Shown one piece after another: positions 34,194 to 42,812 of a stretch of 64,000 nt of DNA (positions are counted from its first letter, which is position 1; each line of letters begins with the position of its first letter). Both the position numbers and the translations under genes were made by a program. Under the pieces are notes generated by a model. That model was given only the letters and a program-made list of their open reading frames with translations. It made no database searches and had not been told where the DNA came from. Origin of the DNA: Flavobacterium sp. (lineage in GTDB: Bacteria; Bacteroidota; Bacteroidia; Flavobacteriales; Flavobacteriaceae); NCBI RefSeq assembly GCF_004295795.1, contig NZ_SEBR01000007.1:113552-177551 (forward strand), read 5' to 3'.

Positions 34194-34946
34194 ATGAAAA
34201 TCTTCAAATACGCTTTCTGGATTTTGTGGCGCGTCTGGTTTTATTTCCTGATGGCCATTCCGATTATTGCACTTTCGCCGTTTTTACTGGTGGCGATCAG
34301 CAAGGAAAAATGGTATCCATATTTCTTCGTGATGGCTCGCATTTGGGGCAAATTCATCCTTTTCGGAATGGGATTCTGGTACAAGGTGAACCGCGAGGAC
34401 GAACCCGAACCAGGGAAAAGCTACATGTTCGTGGCCAATCACACATCCATGACAGATATTATGCTGATGTTGGCCGTAGTTCGCAATCCGTTTGTTTTTG
34501 TCGGAAAAAAGGAACTTGCAAAAATTCCCGTCTTCGGATTCGTATACAAAAGAACCTGCATTTTGGTCGACAGGACAAGTCCGAAAAGCCGAAAAGAAGT
34601 TTTCGAACGCGCACAAAAGAGACTGGAACAAGGTTTGAGCATCTGTATTTTTCCCGAAGGCGGCGTTTCCGATGACGAAACCGTATTGCTTGACGCGTTC
34701 AAGGACGGCGCTTTCCGGCTGGCGATCGAACACCAAATTCCCATTTTTCCGATCACTTTCCACGATAACAAAAAGCGTTTTTCGTTCGCGTTTTTCAGCG
34801 GAAGTCCGGGTAGGATGCGCGCGACGCTTCACCACGAAATTCCTACTACTGGACTTTCGGACGACAACAAATCTGACATAAAAGAACTTCGCGACAAAAC
34901 GCGCCAGGTGATTTATCACGAGTTGCTTCGGGTGCGATCAAAATAA
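34194..34946 (+). CDS. Lysophospholipid acyltransferase (PlsC-like), first copy
   Basis: A 250-residue membrane-bound acyltransferase. One or two hydrophobic N-terminal segments (WILWRVWFYFLMAIPIIAL) are followed by the acyltransferase blocks NHTSMTDIMLM (the HX4D motif variant NHTSMTD), LVDRTSPKSR and FPEGGVSDDE. It should acylate lysophosphatidic acid or a related glycerolipid at the inner membrane. I start at ATG 34194 because the upstream TTG lies within the promoter. A second such gene is at 39264. A terminator hairpin follows. Confidence 0.9.
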   Translation: MKIFKYAFWILWRVWFYFLMAIPIIALSPFLLVAISKEKWYPYFFVMARIWGKFILFGMGFWYKVNREDEPEPGKSYMFVANHTSMTDIMLMLAVVRNPFVFVGKKELAKIPVFGFVYKRTCILVDRTSPKSRKEVFERAQKRLEQGLSICIFPEGGVSDDETVLLDAFKDGAFRLAIEHQIPIFPITFHDNKKRFSFAFFSGSPGRMRATLHHEIPTTGLSDDNKSDIKELRDKTRQVIYHELLRVRSK

Positions 34947-34947
34947 A

Positions 34948-34975
34948 AAAGAGCATCTCGGCCAAGACGCTCTTT
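34948..34975 (+). terminator. Terminator between the plsC-type gene and the convergent barrel gene
   Basis: AAAGAGCATCT and AAGACGCTCTTTT form an imperfect stem with A-rich and T-rich flanks, so it could work in both directions. Confidence 0.65.
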
Positions 34976-35032
34976 TGAAGTTATTTCCCGAAAGAAACAA
35001 CACGAAACTTAATTGTAACCAACTAACTAATA

Positions 35033-36865
35033 TCAAAAACGGTAGTTCAGTCCTGTGTACAAACCGAAAAAATACGGCTTGAAATTCCCTGATTCCGTGT
35101 AAGTGTTCAACTGGTATTTGAACATCGGCTCAAAATTGAACTGTAGCGATTTCAAAATGTTGTATCGCATTCCAATCCCGATGTTCGTACTGAAACTCAT
35201 ATCGTTGAGGTTGTTCGCCTGGCCAACCTGCATTTGATTGCCGTCTGAAACCAACGCAACCTCGTTCTGGTTCAAAAATAAAGTACTGAAACCTCCAATC
35301 ACGTCGATTCCGAAACGCTTGTCGAGCAATTTGTAACTCAATTCAAGCGGCACTTCGAGATAACCTGTCTTTTGGCTCAAACTGCTGCTGAATTCCTTCA
35401 TGACCAATCCGCTGTTTGTAAACTCGATCGGAGCGCTTTCGTTCTTGTTCTGGATTCTCAAAAACGCGCCTTGAACGGTAGGTTTCACGTGTTGCAATTG
35501 CTGTCTTCCAACTGTAGATTGCGAGGCCACGACATTATTTGTATTGTATTCGAAAGCGAGTGAATTCACGCCGGTTCTAACCGTGAGCCTTTTATTGAGT
35601 GCATAACCGACGCCCAATCCGTATGAAATTTGCGTCTTGAAATCTTTCTCGTTGCCGGCGAAACGGGAATCAATCGGGGAACCGTTCGAATTTGAACTCG
35701 AATAAATAGGGGCAACCCTTGGTGAGACTTGCCACCTATTCATTTTCGGTTCGTTTTGGGTAACTGACTTGCTTTTTTCTTTTTCAATGTTTAGCAATTC
35801 TTCCAGTGCATTGGGTTTAGCCGCCATAGCAAGAGCGGTGGAATCCTTTTTGATATCGTCGATTTTCGCGGCGATAGCTTGGGTCGAAGTCGTTGTTTTC
35901 GCAGTTACCTCTTGGTTGTGTTGCTCGGTTTGTCCCGATTGGTTGTTCTCGTTTACAGCAATTTTCTCGTTATCAATAATATTTACGTTGTTTTTGTACT
36001 TGTCGGATTTATTGGATTTTGAATCGTTTTGGGCAATTTGTTCCGAATTTTCAGCATTGGCCGATTTTGATTTTCCGTTTTTGGCTTTCGCCGATTTTTC
36101 GCCCGCCGACGCGTATCTGATGTTCTCCGATTCCGACGGATTCAGACCACTTCCCGAAGTGCCGATCTTGTTTTTTCCGACCGAATTTCTCTTTTTGCCT
36201 TTGGCGTTTTTCTCCGGATACAAAGCGATTCCCGAATTCTCCTGACGTATCCCAGAAGCATTGCTGCCCGAAGTATTCCCGTCTTGAGCGCTGTTTTTCA
36301 ACTTGACATTCGCTCTGTTTTTGACCGTTTTCGCGTTGGTTTCCGTGACGGCGTTGTCTGGAATCGCAAAGTCGGTTGAACGTGTTGTTTTGGAACGTTT
36401 CGCTGATTTTGTTTCCGATGGATTTTTGTCTGACGCACTCGCATCGGTATTGGCTCCATCTGAAGAAATTCCGTCCGAAGAAGTCGTTCCCGAAGCCTTT
36501 CCGCCTGAATTTCCATTATCGGTTACCGCATTTCCGGGCTCGCCGAACGTTTCGCTTCCGACAGGAGAAACCGAATTTCCGTCTCCCGATTTATTATTGT
36601 TCGCGCCTCCGTTTTCAGGAGCCGTAACCACTTGATTTCCATTCAAATTCTTGCCTGGACTTGCATTCCAGTTCCAAACGACCAGCGTTCCGATCAGGAA
36701 AATAGCAGCCACTCCGGTCAATTGAAACCAGATCGGGATGACTCTTCGGCGTTTTTTCTCCTCAAGTCTCGCTTCTATGTTCTTCCACGCCAATTCCGAT
36801 GGCTCCGCCTCGAAATCCTTGAATTTTTCCTGGAATAGGCGGTCGAGGTTTTTTCTCTCGCTCAT
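35033..36865 (-). CDS. Anti-sigma-like protein fused to an outer-membrane beta-barrel domain
   Basis: A 610-residue protein with an unusual plan. Residues 1-40 are a charged cytoplasmic segment (LDRLFQEKFKDFEAEPSELAW), followed by a single membrane helix near 43-65 (VIPIWFQLTGVAAIFLIGTLVVW). Next comes a linker of about 300 residues that is extremely rich in Asn, Ser, Gly and Lys, and then a C-terminal beta-barrel domain from about 400, with YGLGVGYALNKRLTVRTG and the final FGLYTGLNYRF ending in Phe. Its start overlaps the stop of the sigma-factor gene (ATGA), so it is the likely anti-sigma partner. The linker could span the periplasm. Confidence 0.85.
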   Translation of the reverse strand: MSERKNLDRLFQEKFKDFEAEPSELAWKNIEARLEEKKRRRVIPIWFQLTGVAAIFLIGTLVVWNWNASPGKNLNGNQVVTAPENGGANNNKSGDGNSVSPVGSETFGEPGNAVTDNGNSGGKASGTTSSDGISSDGANTDASASDKNPSETKSAKRSKTTRSTDFAIPDNAVTETNAKTVKNRANVKLKNSAQDGNTSGSNASGIRQENSGIALYPEKNAKGKKRNSVGKNKIGTSGSGLNPSESENIRYASAGEKSAKAKNGKSKSANAENSEQIAQNDSKSNKSDKYKNNVNIIDNEKIAVNENNQSGQTEQHNQEVTAKTTTSTQAIAAKIDDIKKDSTALAMAAKPNALEELLNIEKEKSKSVTQNEPKMNRWQVSPRVAPIYSSSNSNGSPIDSRFAGNEKDFKTQISYGLGVGYALNKRLTVRTGVNSLAFEYNTNNVVASQSTVGRQQLQHVKPTVQGAFLRIQNKNESAPIEFTNSGLVMKEFSSSLSQKTGYLEVPLELSYKLLDKRFGIDVIGGFSTLFLNQNEVALVSDGNQMQVGQANNLNDMSFSTNIGIGMRYNILKSLQFNFEPMFKYQLNTYTESGNFKPYFFGLYTGLNYRF

Positions 36866-37407
36866 TTCGCAGAGGGTAATTTATGTGTATGGTAATTATC
36901 AACTTTCTCTTTCAAAATCATTCTCGCTCGCGCCAGGTTCGATTTCGATGTTCCCACGGTAATTCCTAGCATTTCAGCTATTTCCTTGTGTGGATATCCG
37001 TCGACTACGTAAAGGTTGAAAACCAGTCTGTAGCGGTCGGGCAGTTCCTGGATGATCCTCATTAGAAAATCAAGCGGAATATCGTCATCGTCGATCTCTA
37101 CATCGACTTCTTCATCGGCTATGTCTTTGTTGGCCATGTCCAGATAAGTCACGTTTCTGTATTGCTGCAGCACGTTGTTTACCATCACGCGTTTCATCCA
37201 ACCTTCAAAAGAACCTTTAAAATTGTACTGTCCGATCTTATTGAAAATGATCACGAACCCGTCTTGGAAGTTGTCTTCCGCTTCGGCGTAATTTCTGGAA
37301 TACTTGAGGCAAACGGCAAACAACTTCGACTTAAATAGTGTATAAAGTTGCTCTTGCGCTTTCCTGTCGTTATTCCTGCAATCATTAATGAGCTGTTCTA
37401 AACTCAA
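36862..37407 (-). CDS. ECF-type RNA polymerase sigma factor
   Basis: The 181-residue sigma-70 family protein with only regions 2 and 4. Region 2 includes LYTLFKSKLFAVCLKYSRNYAEAEDNFQDGFVIIFNKI. Region 4 is the helix-turn-helix LPDRYRLVFNLYVVDGYPHKEIAEMLGITVGTSKSNLARAR. It should direct polymerase to a small regulon controlled by the membrane protein encoded next, with which it overlaps by 4 bp. The trigger is unknown. Confidence 0.94.
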   Translation of the reverse strand: MSLEQLINDCRNNDRKAQEQLYTLFKSKLFAVCLKYSRNYAEAEDNFQDGFVIIFNKIGQYNFKGSFEGWMKRVMVNNVLQQYRNVTYLDMANKDIADEEVDVEIDDDDIPLDFLMRIIQELPDRYRLVFNLYVVDGYPHKEIAEMLGITVGTSKSNLARARMILKEKVDNYHTHKLPSAK

Positions 37408-37425
37408 AATCGGGCAGATTTAACA

Positions 37426-37827
37426 TTATTCTACAACAGAGTCAATTTCAAGAAAAGTGGGCAATCCGTTCGAATCCTCGCCGGTCCAGAACTTGAAATG
37501 ATAAGTTCCGGCAACGGTAGGCATGAAATTGAGCGGCACATCATAGACGACACTTGAATCATCTATGCAGTTGCTTTCGTTGAACTTGATACATCTGACC
37601 GAAATGGTTTGTGTAAAATTGTCAGACTCCGTGTAAAATCCGTTAAAGATGTGACAGTCGGTCGGTCTGCGATATTTTACCTGAATCGTAGCCATTTGTC
37701 CCAAAATCATGGTTTCCGGTACAGTTGCGTCTTCTACTTGCACCATATACGCCTGAGATTTTGGCTCATCGGATATACTACAAGACGCGACGGTAATCGC
37801 CAATAAGAAAAAGAACAGCTTTTTCAT
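37426..37827 (-). CDS. Small lipoprotein of unknown function
   Basis: A 133-residue lipoprotein (MKKLFFFLLAITVASC, lipobox VASC) with an all-beta mature part of about 115 residues; it holds HIFNGFYTES and TVAGTYHFKFWTG. The second looks like the end of an Ig-like or lipocalin-type strand. I start at ATG 37827, which gives a normal signal; an upstream ATG at 37851 is possible. Encoded 18 bp upstream of the sigma factor gene on the same strand. Confidence 0.75.
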   Translation of the reverse strand: MKKLFFFLLAITVASCSISDEPKSQAYMVQVEDATVPETMILGQMATIQVKYRRPTDCHIFNGFYTESDNFTQTISVRCIKFNESNCIDDSSVVYDVPLNFMPTVAGTYHFKFWTGEDSNGLPTFLEIDSVVE

Positions 37828-37904
37828 TCTCAAATTTTCTAATCTTTTCATCAGATGCAGCAGTTTTAAAAAGGTTGCGTCAAAAAAGTAAAAAAAATAA
37901 AAAA

Positions 37905-37919
37905 AGCCCGAATTGGGCT
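37905..37919 (-). terminator. Terminator after recA
   Basis: Perfect stem AGCCC/GGGCT with loop GAATT. On the minus strand a long T-rich tract follows (complement of 37891-37904). Confidence 0.85.
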
Positions 37920-37925
37920 CTTTTA

Positions 37926-38930
37926 TCAGTTGCTTTGTTCCTTGATCTTGACTTTGATCTTGTTTTCAAGCTCGTCCGCGAGTTCCGGATTGTCTTTTAT
38001 CATCACTTTCACGGCGTCACGTCCTTGTCCTAATTTGGTATCGCCGTAGCTGAACCAAGATCCTGATTTTTTTACGATTTCATATTCAACAGCCAAATCG
38101 AGGATTTCACCCACTTTCGAAACACCTTCTCCATACATGATGTCGAATTCGGCGAATTTGAACGGTGGAGCGACTTTGTTTTTCACGACCTTCACCTTGG
38201 TGCGGTTTCCTATCACGTTGTCTCCGTCCTTGATTTGCGACGAGCGGCGAATGTCCAAACGAACCGAAGCGTAGAACTTCAAGGCATTTCCACCCGTAGT
38301 CGTCTCGGGATTTCCGAACATCACACCAATTTTCTCACGCAACTGGTTGATGAAAAACACCGTGCAGTTCGTCTTGCTGATCGTGGCGGTAAGTTTTCTC
38401 AAAGCCTGCGACATCAAACGCGCGTGCAATCCCATTTTGGAGTCGCCCATCTCGCCTTCAATTTCGCTCTTTGGCGTAAGTGCGGCAACCGAGTCGATGA
38501 CGACGATGTCGATCGCTCCCGAACGGATCAGGTTTTCGGCGATCTCCAAAGCTTGTTCTCCGTTGTCTGGTTGAGAGATGATTAGTTCTTCTATATCAAC
38601 GTGGAGTTTTTCGGCATAACTTCTGTCGAAAGCGTGTTCCGCATCGATGAAGGCTGCGATTCCACCTGCTTTTTGCGCCTCAGCGATCGCGTGCAACGTG
38701 AGTGTCGTCTTGCCCGAAGATTCCGGCCCGTAGATTTCTATGATACGACCTCTTGGGTAGCCGTTTACACCAAGCGCAAGGTCGATTCCAAGCGATCCCG
38801 ATGGAATGACTTCGACTTCCTCGACGGCCTTGTCGCCCATTTTCATGACCGTTCCCTTGCCGTATGTTTTATCTAATTTATCTAGTGTTAATTGTAGTGC
38901 TTTTAGTTTGGCATCTTTCTCTGAACTCAT
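37926..38930 (-). CDS. recA: Recombinase A
   Basis: The 334-residue strand-exchange ATPase of homologous recombination. Walker A is GPESSGKTT, the L2 region is [21 protein letters not shown], and the C-terminal domain and acidic-to-basic tail are intact. ATG 38930 gives the expected [19 protein letters not shown]. The frame stays open upstream to 39038, but that stretch has no resemblance to RecA. It is monocistronic with its own terminator. No LexA-like gene is in the window. Confidence 0.98.
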   Translation of the reverse strand: MSSEKDAKLKALQLTLDKLDKTYGKGTVMKMGDKAVEEVEVIPSGSLGIDLALGVNGYPRGRIIEIYGPESSGKTTLTLHAIAEAQKAGGIAAFIDAEHAFDRSYAEKLHVDIEELIISQPDNGEQALEIAENLIRSGAIDIVVIDSVAALTPKSEIEGEMGDSKMGLHARLMSQALRKLTATISKTNCTVFFINQLREKIGVMFGNPETTTGGNALKFYASVRLDIRRSSQIKDGDNVIGNRTKVKVVKNKVAPPFKFAEFDIMYGEGVSKVGEILDLAVEYEIVKKSGSWFSYGDTKLGQGRDAVKVMIKDNPELADELENKIKVKIKEQSN

Positions 38931-39142
38931 TTTTCCTGGCTCTAAAATCGTTAGTAAAATTTCGTAAATGTACTCTTTTTTCGTTTTTGTGATTGACAAC
39001 CCAAACGTTACTTTTCCACAACAAAAAAGCAAAAACAACCCAATGGTTTAAATGGCTTGTAATGAATTGGATGGCGAAAATATCGGGTTGTTTTTTGGTG
39101 TTCCGCGGAAGTGTGAAATTAAGCGCCAACTTCCACTTTCCA

Positions 39143-39168
39143 TTACAGATTTTCTGTAAAAAATGTTA
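39143..39168. repeat. Solitary TTACAGATTTTCTGTAA element
   Basis: A 17-bp perfect palindrome at 39143-39159 followed by AAAAATGTTAA. It has the same asymmetric half-element as those bounding the 140-bp elements at 30 kb. It lies in the 333-bp gap between recA and the second plsC-type gene; the rest of that gap holds only the promoter below. Confidence 0.75.
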
Positions 39169-39236
39169 AAAGGAGGTATTGCCAAAAGTTTTCCCAAAAC
39201 CTTGCGGCAACAACTGACAAAACCATATTTTCTACT

Positions 39237-39244
39237 TACTTTTG
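39237..39244 (+). promoter_or_regulatory. -7 box of the second plsC-type gene (TACTTTTG)
   Basis: An exact TAnnTTTG match 19 bp before ATG 39264. No consensus -33. Confidence 0.5.
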
Positions 39245-39263
39245 CCGAGATTTACCCAATGGC

Positions 39264-39995
39264 ATGGAGAAAATTATTTCGTACCCAATTTCGGTCGTCT
39301 ACTATTTCTTTTTCGGACTTTGTCTGCTGGTTTTTCATCCGATTCAATGGATTTGCCTGAAAATCGGATACAATGCGCACAAGAAAAGTGTGGACGTTCT
39401 TAATTGGTTTCTTATCGGATGCACGAGGATCATAGGAACGCGATACACGGTCACCGGACGCGAAAAAATCCCAACCGATGTTCCGCTGATCATCGTCGCC
39501 AATCATCAAAGCCTTTACGATATCATTTCCATAGTCTGGTTTTTGAGAAAGGTCCATCCGAAGTTCGTATCCAAAAAAGAACTAGGAAAAGGAATCCCAA
39601 GTGTGTCCTTCAATCTAAGACACGGCGGATCGATTCTGATAGACAGGAAAGACGCCAGACAGTCGCTTCCGGCAATCAAAGGTCTTGGCGATTACATCGA
39701 AAAGTTCAAGCGTTCGGCCGTAATTTTTCCCGAAGGCACGAGAAGCAAGAACGGAGCGCCAAAAGAATTCGCGCAAACGGGCCTGAAAATACTGGTAAAA
39801 GCGACACCATCGGCTTACGTTTTGCCGCTTACGATCAACAATTCGTGGAAAATGGCCAAGTTCGGTTACTTTCCGCTAGGACTTGGAAATCATCTGAAAT
39901 TCACGGTACACGAACCGATTTCCGTAGCGAACCACGGCTTCGAGGAAATTATAGAATACACCGAAAAAGCCGTCACGTCGGCCATCAAATATTAA
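39264..39995 (+). CDS. plsC: 1-acyl-sn-glycerol-3-phosphate acyltransferase, second copy
   Basis: A 243-residue enzyme that makes phosphatidic acid from lysophosphatidic acid at the inner membrane. An N-terminal hydrophobic segment (VVYYFFFGLCLLVFHPIQWICL) precedes the motifs NHQSLYD (the HX4D box), ILIDRKDARQS and FPEGTRSKNG. It matches classical PlsC more closely than the gene at 34.2 kb. It is followed 12 bp later by the acyl-ACP desaturase gene, a sensible membrane-lipid pairing. Confidence 0.93.
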   Translation: MEKIISYPISVVYYFFFGLCLLVFHPIQWICLKIGYNAHKKSVDVLNWFLIGCTRIIGTRYTVTGREKIPTDVPLIIVANHQSLYDIISIVWFLRKVHPKFVSKKELGKGIPSVSFNLRHGGSILIDRKDARQSLPAIKGLGDYIEKFKRSAVIFPEGTRSKNGAPKEFAQTGLKILVKATPSAYVLPLTINNSWKMAKFGYFPLGLGNHLKFTVHEPISVANHGFEEIIEYTEKAVTSAIKY

Positions 39996-40007
39996 ATACC
40001 ACCGAAT

Positions 40008-41000
40008 ATGTCAACGAAAAACGTACGTCTGGAAGTCATGCAATTCCTCGAAAAAGATATCGACAGTTTAGTCAGTCAATATCTGATTCCGGTGGAAACC
40101 ATCTGGCAGCCGTCTGATTTTCTACCCGAGCCCGGAAACGATGATTTCTTCGAAAAAATCAAGGAACTTCGCGAATTGGCAAAAGAATTACCATACGATT
40201 TTTGGGTCGTGCTGATCGGCGACATGATTACCGAGGAAGCGCTTCCTACCTACGAATCATGGCTCATGGACGTTGACGGTGTTGGTCAGGTCGAGAGAAA
40301 CGGCTGGTCGAAATGGGTGCGTCAATGGACTTCTGAGGAGAATCGTCACGGTGATCTTCTCAACAAATACCTTTACCTTTCCGGACGCGTCAACATGCGC
40401 GAGATCGAGATGACGACGCAACATCTTATCAGCGACGGATTCGACATCGGCACGGACCGCGACCCTTACAAAAACTTTGTCTACACCAGTTTTCAGGAAT
40501 TGGCAACCTATATTTCCCACAATCGCGTTTCCCAAATCGCCAAAAAGTACGGAGCGAAAGACCTTTCCAAAATGTGTAAGATGATTGCCGGAGACGAAAT
40601 GCGTCACCACCATGCTTACAGTGATTTCGTCGATCGTATCTTCAAGGTCGACCCGAGCGAAATGATGTTGGCTTTCCAGCACATGATGAAAATCAAGATC
40701 GTGATGCCCGCTCATTTCTTGCGTGAATCCGGAGAGAAAATAAGTTCGGCATTTGAACATTTCTCAGATTCTGCACAAAGGATCGGCGTCTACACAGCGG
40801 CAGATTACGTGGACATTTTGCAGAAACTGATTGATCGCTGGGAAATCGGAACTATCACAAATCTTACCGATGAGGCCGAAAAGGCGCGCGATTTCCTGAT
40901 GAAACTTCCGGCGCGTATGACCAGGATTTCCGAAAGATTGGTCATACCGGCAGAATCACAGATTTTCAAGTGGGTAGAACCGGCTCGCTTGGGATTCTGA
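40008..41000 (+). CDS. Acyl-ACP desaturase (ferritin-like diiron)
   Basis: A 330-residue soluble desaturase that introduces a cis double bond into acyl-ACP with O2 and reduced ferredoxin. The two diiron motifs are present: EENRHGD near residue 106 and DEMRHHH near residue 196, with further Glu ligands between. Length and fold match the plant stearoyl-ACP desaturase family. It lies between plsC and an HD-hydrolase gene, overlapping the latter by one base. A ferredoxin-type reductase is encoded at 9.3 kb, though linkage is speculative. Confidence 0.93.
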   Translation: MSTKNVRLEVMQFLEKDIDSLVSQYLIPVETIWQPSDFLPEPGNDDFFEKIKELRELAKELPYDFWVVLIGDMITEEALPTYESWLMDVDGVGQVERNGWSKWVRQWTSEENRHGDLLNKYLYLSGRVNMREIEMTTQHLISDGFDIGTDRDPYKNFVYTSFQELATYISHNRVSQIAKKYGAKDLSKMCKMIAGDEMRHHHAYSDFVDRIFKVDPSEMMLAFQHMMKIKIVMPAHFLRESGEKISSAFEHFSDSAQRIGVYTAADYVDILQKLIDRWEIGTITNLTDEAEKARDFLMKLPARMTRISERLVIPAESQIFKWVEPARLGF

Positions 41001-41647
41001 TGGAAAGCCTGATTGCCAACACGGTAGCTTACGTAAAACAACAATTGCAAGGCGCGGAAGGCGGACACGATTGGTTTCACATCGAGCGCGTCTGGAAATC
41101 GGCATTGCATATAGCCGAAGCCGAAAAATGCGATCTTTTGGTTGTTCAACTCGGAGCTTTGTTGCACGACATCGCCGACAGCAAATTCCACGGCGGTGAC
41201 GAATCCATCGGACCCAAAACCGCAAGATCGTTTCTCGAAAGCCAGAACGCCGACGAGGAAACGATTACCCACGTGATCCATATCATCGAGAACATTTCGT
41301 TCAAAGGCGGAAATTTCCAAAAGACTTTTTCTTCAAAAGAACTCGACGTCGTTCAGGATGCCGACCGTTTGGACGCACTTGGCGCCATTGGGATCGCACG
41401 TTGTTTCAACTACGGCGGATTCAAAAATCGTCCGCTTTACGATCCCGAGATCAAGCCCAATCTTGGCATGTCGAAGGAAGAATACAAACATTCGGTATCG
41501 CCCACGATCAACCATTTTTACGAGAAATTACTGCTGCTCAAGGATAAGATGAACACCGAAACCGGAAAGCGATTGGCCCAAGAAAGGCACGCTTACATGG
41601 AAAGTTTTTTGTTACAGTTCTACGCCGAATGGGAAGGTGAAAAATAG
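41000..41647 (+). CDS. HD-domain phosphohydrolase
   Basis: A 215-residue metal-dependent HD hydrolase similar to the YedJ/PpnN-like group. Metal ligands are visible as H in HDWFHIERV, the HD pair in ALLHDIAD, and the Asp in VVQDADRLDALGAIGIAR. ATG 41000 gives MESLIANTVAYVKQQL and overlaps the desaturase TGA. An in-frame GTG at 40970 is a shadow of the desaturase. The substrate is unknown. It is convergent with the next gene across a 1-bp gap. Confidence 0.88.
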   Translation: MESLIANTVAYVKQQLQGAEGGHDWFHIERVWKSALHIAEAEKCDLLVVQLGALLHDIADSKFHGGDESIGPKTARSFLESQNADEETITHVIHIIENISFKGGNFQKTFSSKELDVVQDADRLDALGAIGIARCFNYGGFKNRPLYDPEIKPNLGMSKEEYKHSVSPTINHFYEKLLLLKDKMNTETGKRLAQERHAYMESFLLQFYAEWEGEK

Positions 41648-41648
41648 C

Positions 41649-42149
41649 CTAATCGATCAGGTGCGAAATATCTTTTGAAGCGTAGAAATACGACAATCCG
41701 TCTCCGTCTCCGCCCATGGCCTCGTGCGTTGCGACCGAAATTTTGAGTTCGGTGACCGCGTAATTTCCGGGCTCGACTTCAGTCAGTGTAAAATTTTGGT
41801 GGTGGAACCAAGCCAGGATTTCCGCGATCGGTTGGTCTTGGAACAATCTGAAATCCTGGATCGCCACTGCAATTCCCTCGTGGATTTCCAATTCGGTAAA
41901 AGCCTGATTTTTGTCGTAAGTGATAAAAATCGAGTCGCCTTCCTGCGTCAAATCGGAATAAATGTCGCGATTGAGGCTAAAATCGAAATTGCCGTCCTCG
42001 TCCTCGAAAAATTCACTGGCGTCAAACGTCGAATTGTCTTCCTCATAAGAAATCTTGAGCGTCTTGCGGATAGCTTCGCGACTCATACCAAAAGCGAGAG
42101 TAGCTTCGTTGATCGTGAAGCCGAGATTGGGTTGGTAGGTAATGTCCAT
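41649..42149 (-). CDS. Hypothetical cytosolic protein
   Basis: A 166-residue acidic protein without signal or membrane segments. The middle holds DASEFFEDEDGNFDFSLNRDIYSDL, and the C-terminal half looks like a small mixed alpha/beta domain (FTELEIHEGIAVAIQDFRLFQ). I do not recognise the family. It is monocistronic and ends convergent with the HD-hydrolase gene. Its codon use resembles its neighbours, so it is probably a native gene. Confidence 0.75.
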   Translation of the reverse strand: MDITYQPNLGFTINEATLAFGMSREAIRKTLKISYEEDNSTFDASEFFEDEDGNFDFSLNRDIYSDLTQEGDSIFITYDKNQAFTELEIHEGIAVAIQDFRLFQDQPIAEILAWFHHQNFTLTEVEPGNYAVTELKISVATHEAMGGDGDGLSYFYASKDISHLID

Positions 42150-42247
42150 AATGTTGTCGTTGTCACCATAAAATTACGGCTTCTGGCGCGATCTGGAAAC
42201 AGAACGAGTGTAAGATTCGTGCTGATTATCCTAAAATTTTTAAAACA

Positions 42248-42287
42248 TATAACAAATCTGTTATATAACAATTTTGTTATATATTTG
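42248..42287 (+). promoter_or_regulatory. Tandem operators overlapping a promoter
   Basis: Two perfect 18-bp inverted repeats with identical arms, TATAACA-AATC-TGTTATA (42248-42265) and TATAACA-ATTT-TGTTATA (42264-42281), are spaced 16 bp apart. The second runs into an exact -7 box, TATATTTG (42280-42287). The gene downstream encodes a HicB-like regulator, so autorepression is the natural reading. Confidence 0.75.
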
Positions 42288-42348
42288 TCATTGTTCGATT
42301 CAGGATTGATTATTTTCGAATCACTGCTAATCGGCAAATCGAAAAAAA

Positions 42349-42753
42349 GTGGAAAAGAAAAAGATCACAATAATCGTAGAGAAAACCGGGACGGGATTTT
42401 CTGCTTACGCCAAAGAAATGGCTGGAATCGCGACGGCTGCAGATACGATTTCCGAATTGAAAAGCAACATCAACGAGGTGTTGTTCTATCAAATAGAGTA
42501 TCTGAACGAAAAGGGCGACAAAGTTTCGATCGATGATTTTGAAATTAATTACGTAGTCGATCTGGAACAATTCTTTGATTATTTTTCGGTCATCAACAAA
42601 TCGGCTTTTGCAGAAAAATACGCCGGAATCAATCAAAGCTTGTTTAGGCAATACACCAAAAAACTCACGCCATTGTCTGACGATCGATTGATCCAGATAT
42701 CAAACGGCCTGCACAAATTGGCAGATGAATTGAGCGGAATAAGAGTCGCCTGA
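42349..42753 (+). CDS. HicB-like antitoxin/regulator without a HicA partner
   Basis: A 134-residue protein. Residues 1 to about 70 form a HicB-type partial RNase H-like domain (ITIIVEKTGTGFSAYAKEMAGIATAADTISELKSNINEVLF). The rest is helical with a likely helix-turn-helix (KYAGINQSLFRQYTKKLTPLSDDRLIQISNGLHKLADEL), as in Bacteroidetes HicB proteins. It starts at GTG 42349. No HicA-sized gene lies on either side: the 61 bp before it and 59 bp after it are too short. It may be a solitary transcriptional regulator or the remnant of a toxin-antitoxin pair. Confidence 0.82.
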   Translation: MEKKKITIIVEKTGTGFSAYAKEMAGIATAADTISELKSNINEVLFYQIEYLNEKGDKVSIDDFEINYVVDLEQFFDYFSVINKSAFAEKYAGINQSLFRQYTKKLTPLSDDRLIQISNGLHKLADELSGIRVA

Positions 42754-42764
42754 TCGCATAAAAA

Positions 42765-42784
42765 AAGCCCATTTGACAGGACTT
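42765..42784 (-). terminator. Terminator of the enoyl-CoA hydratase gene
   Basis: On the minus strand AAGTCC and GGGCTT pair (one T-G) around an 8-base loop, followed by a T-run (complement of 42759-42766). It also lies just beyond the HicB-like gene. Confidence 0.55.
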
Positions 42785-42812
42785 TTCTATATCGATTTTA
42801 TTCTTTCCGAAC

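Noticed and set aside
38931..39038. 36-residue N-terminal extension of RecA
   Set aside because: It has no resemblance to RecA; the internal ATG at 38930 yields the standard N-terminus.
39143..39159. The palindrome upstream of recA as a LexA (SOS) box
   Set aside because: It is 213 bp from the recA start, faces the plsC-type gene as well, and identical copies occur in repeat blocks far from any repair gene, so it is a dispersed repeat.
42288..42348. A hidden HicA toxin gene before the HicB-like gene
   Set aside because: Only 61 bp separate the promoter and the start, too short for the 60-80 residues of a HicA.
41725..42536. Plus-strand 270-codon open frame opposite the 166-residue hypothetical gene
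   Set aside because: It runs through the operator and promoter region of the HicB-like gene and has the Arg/Phe-rich composition of a shadow frame.
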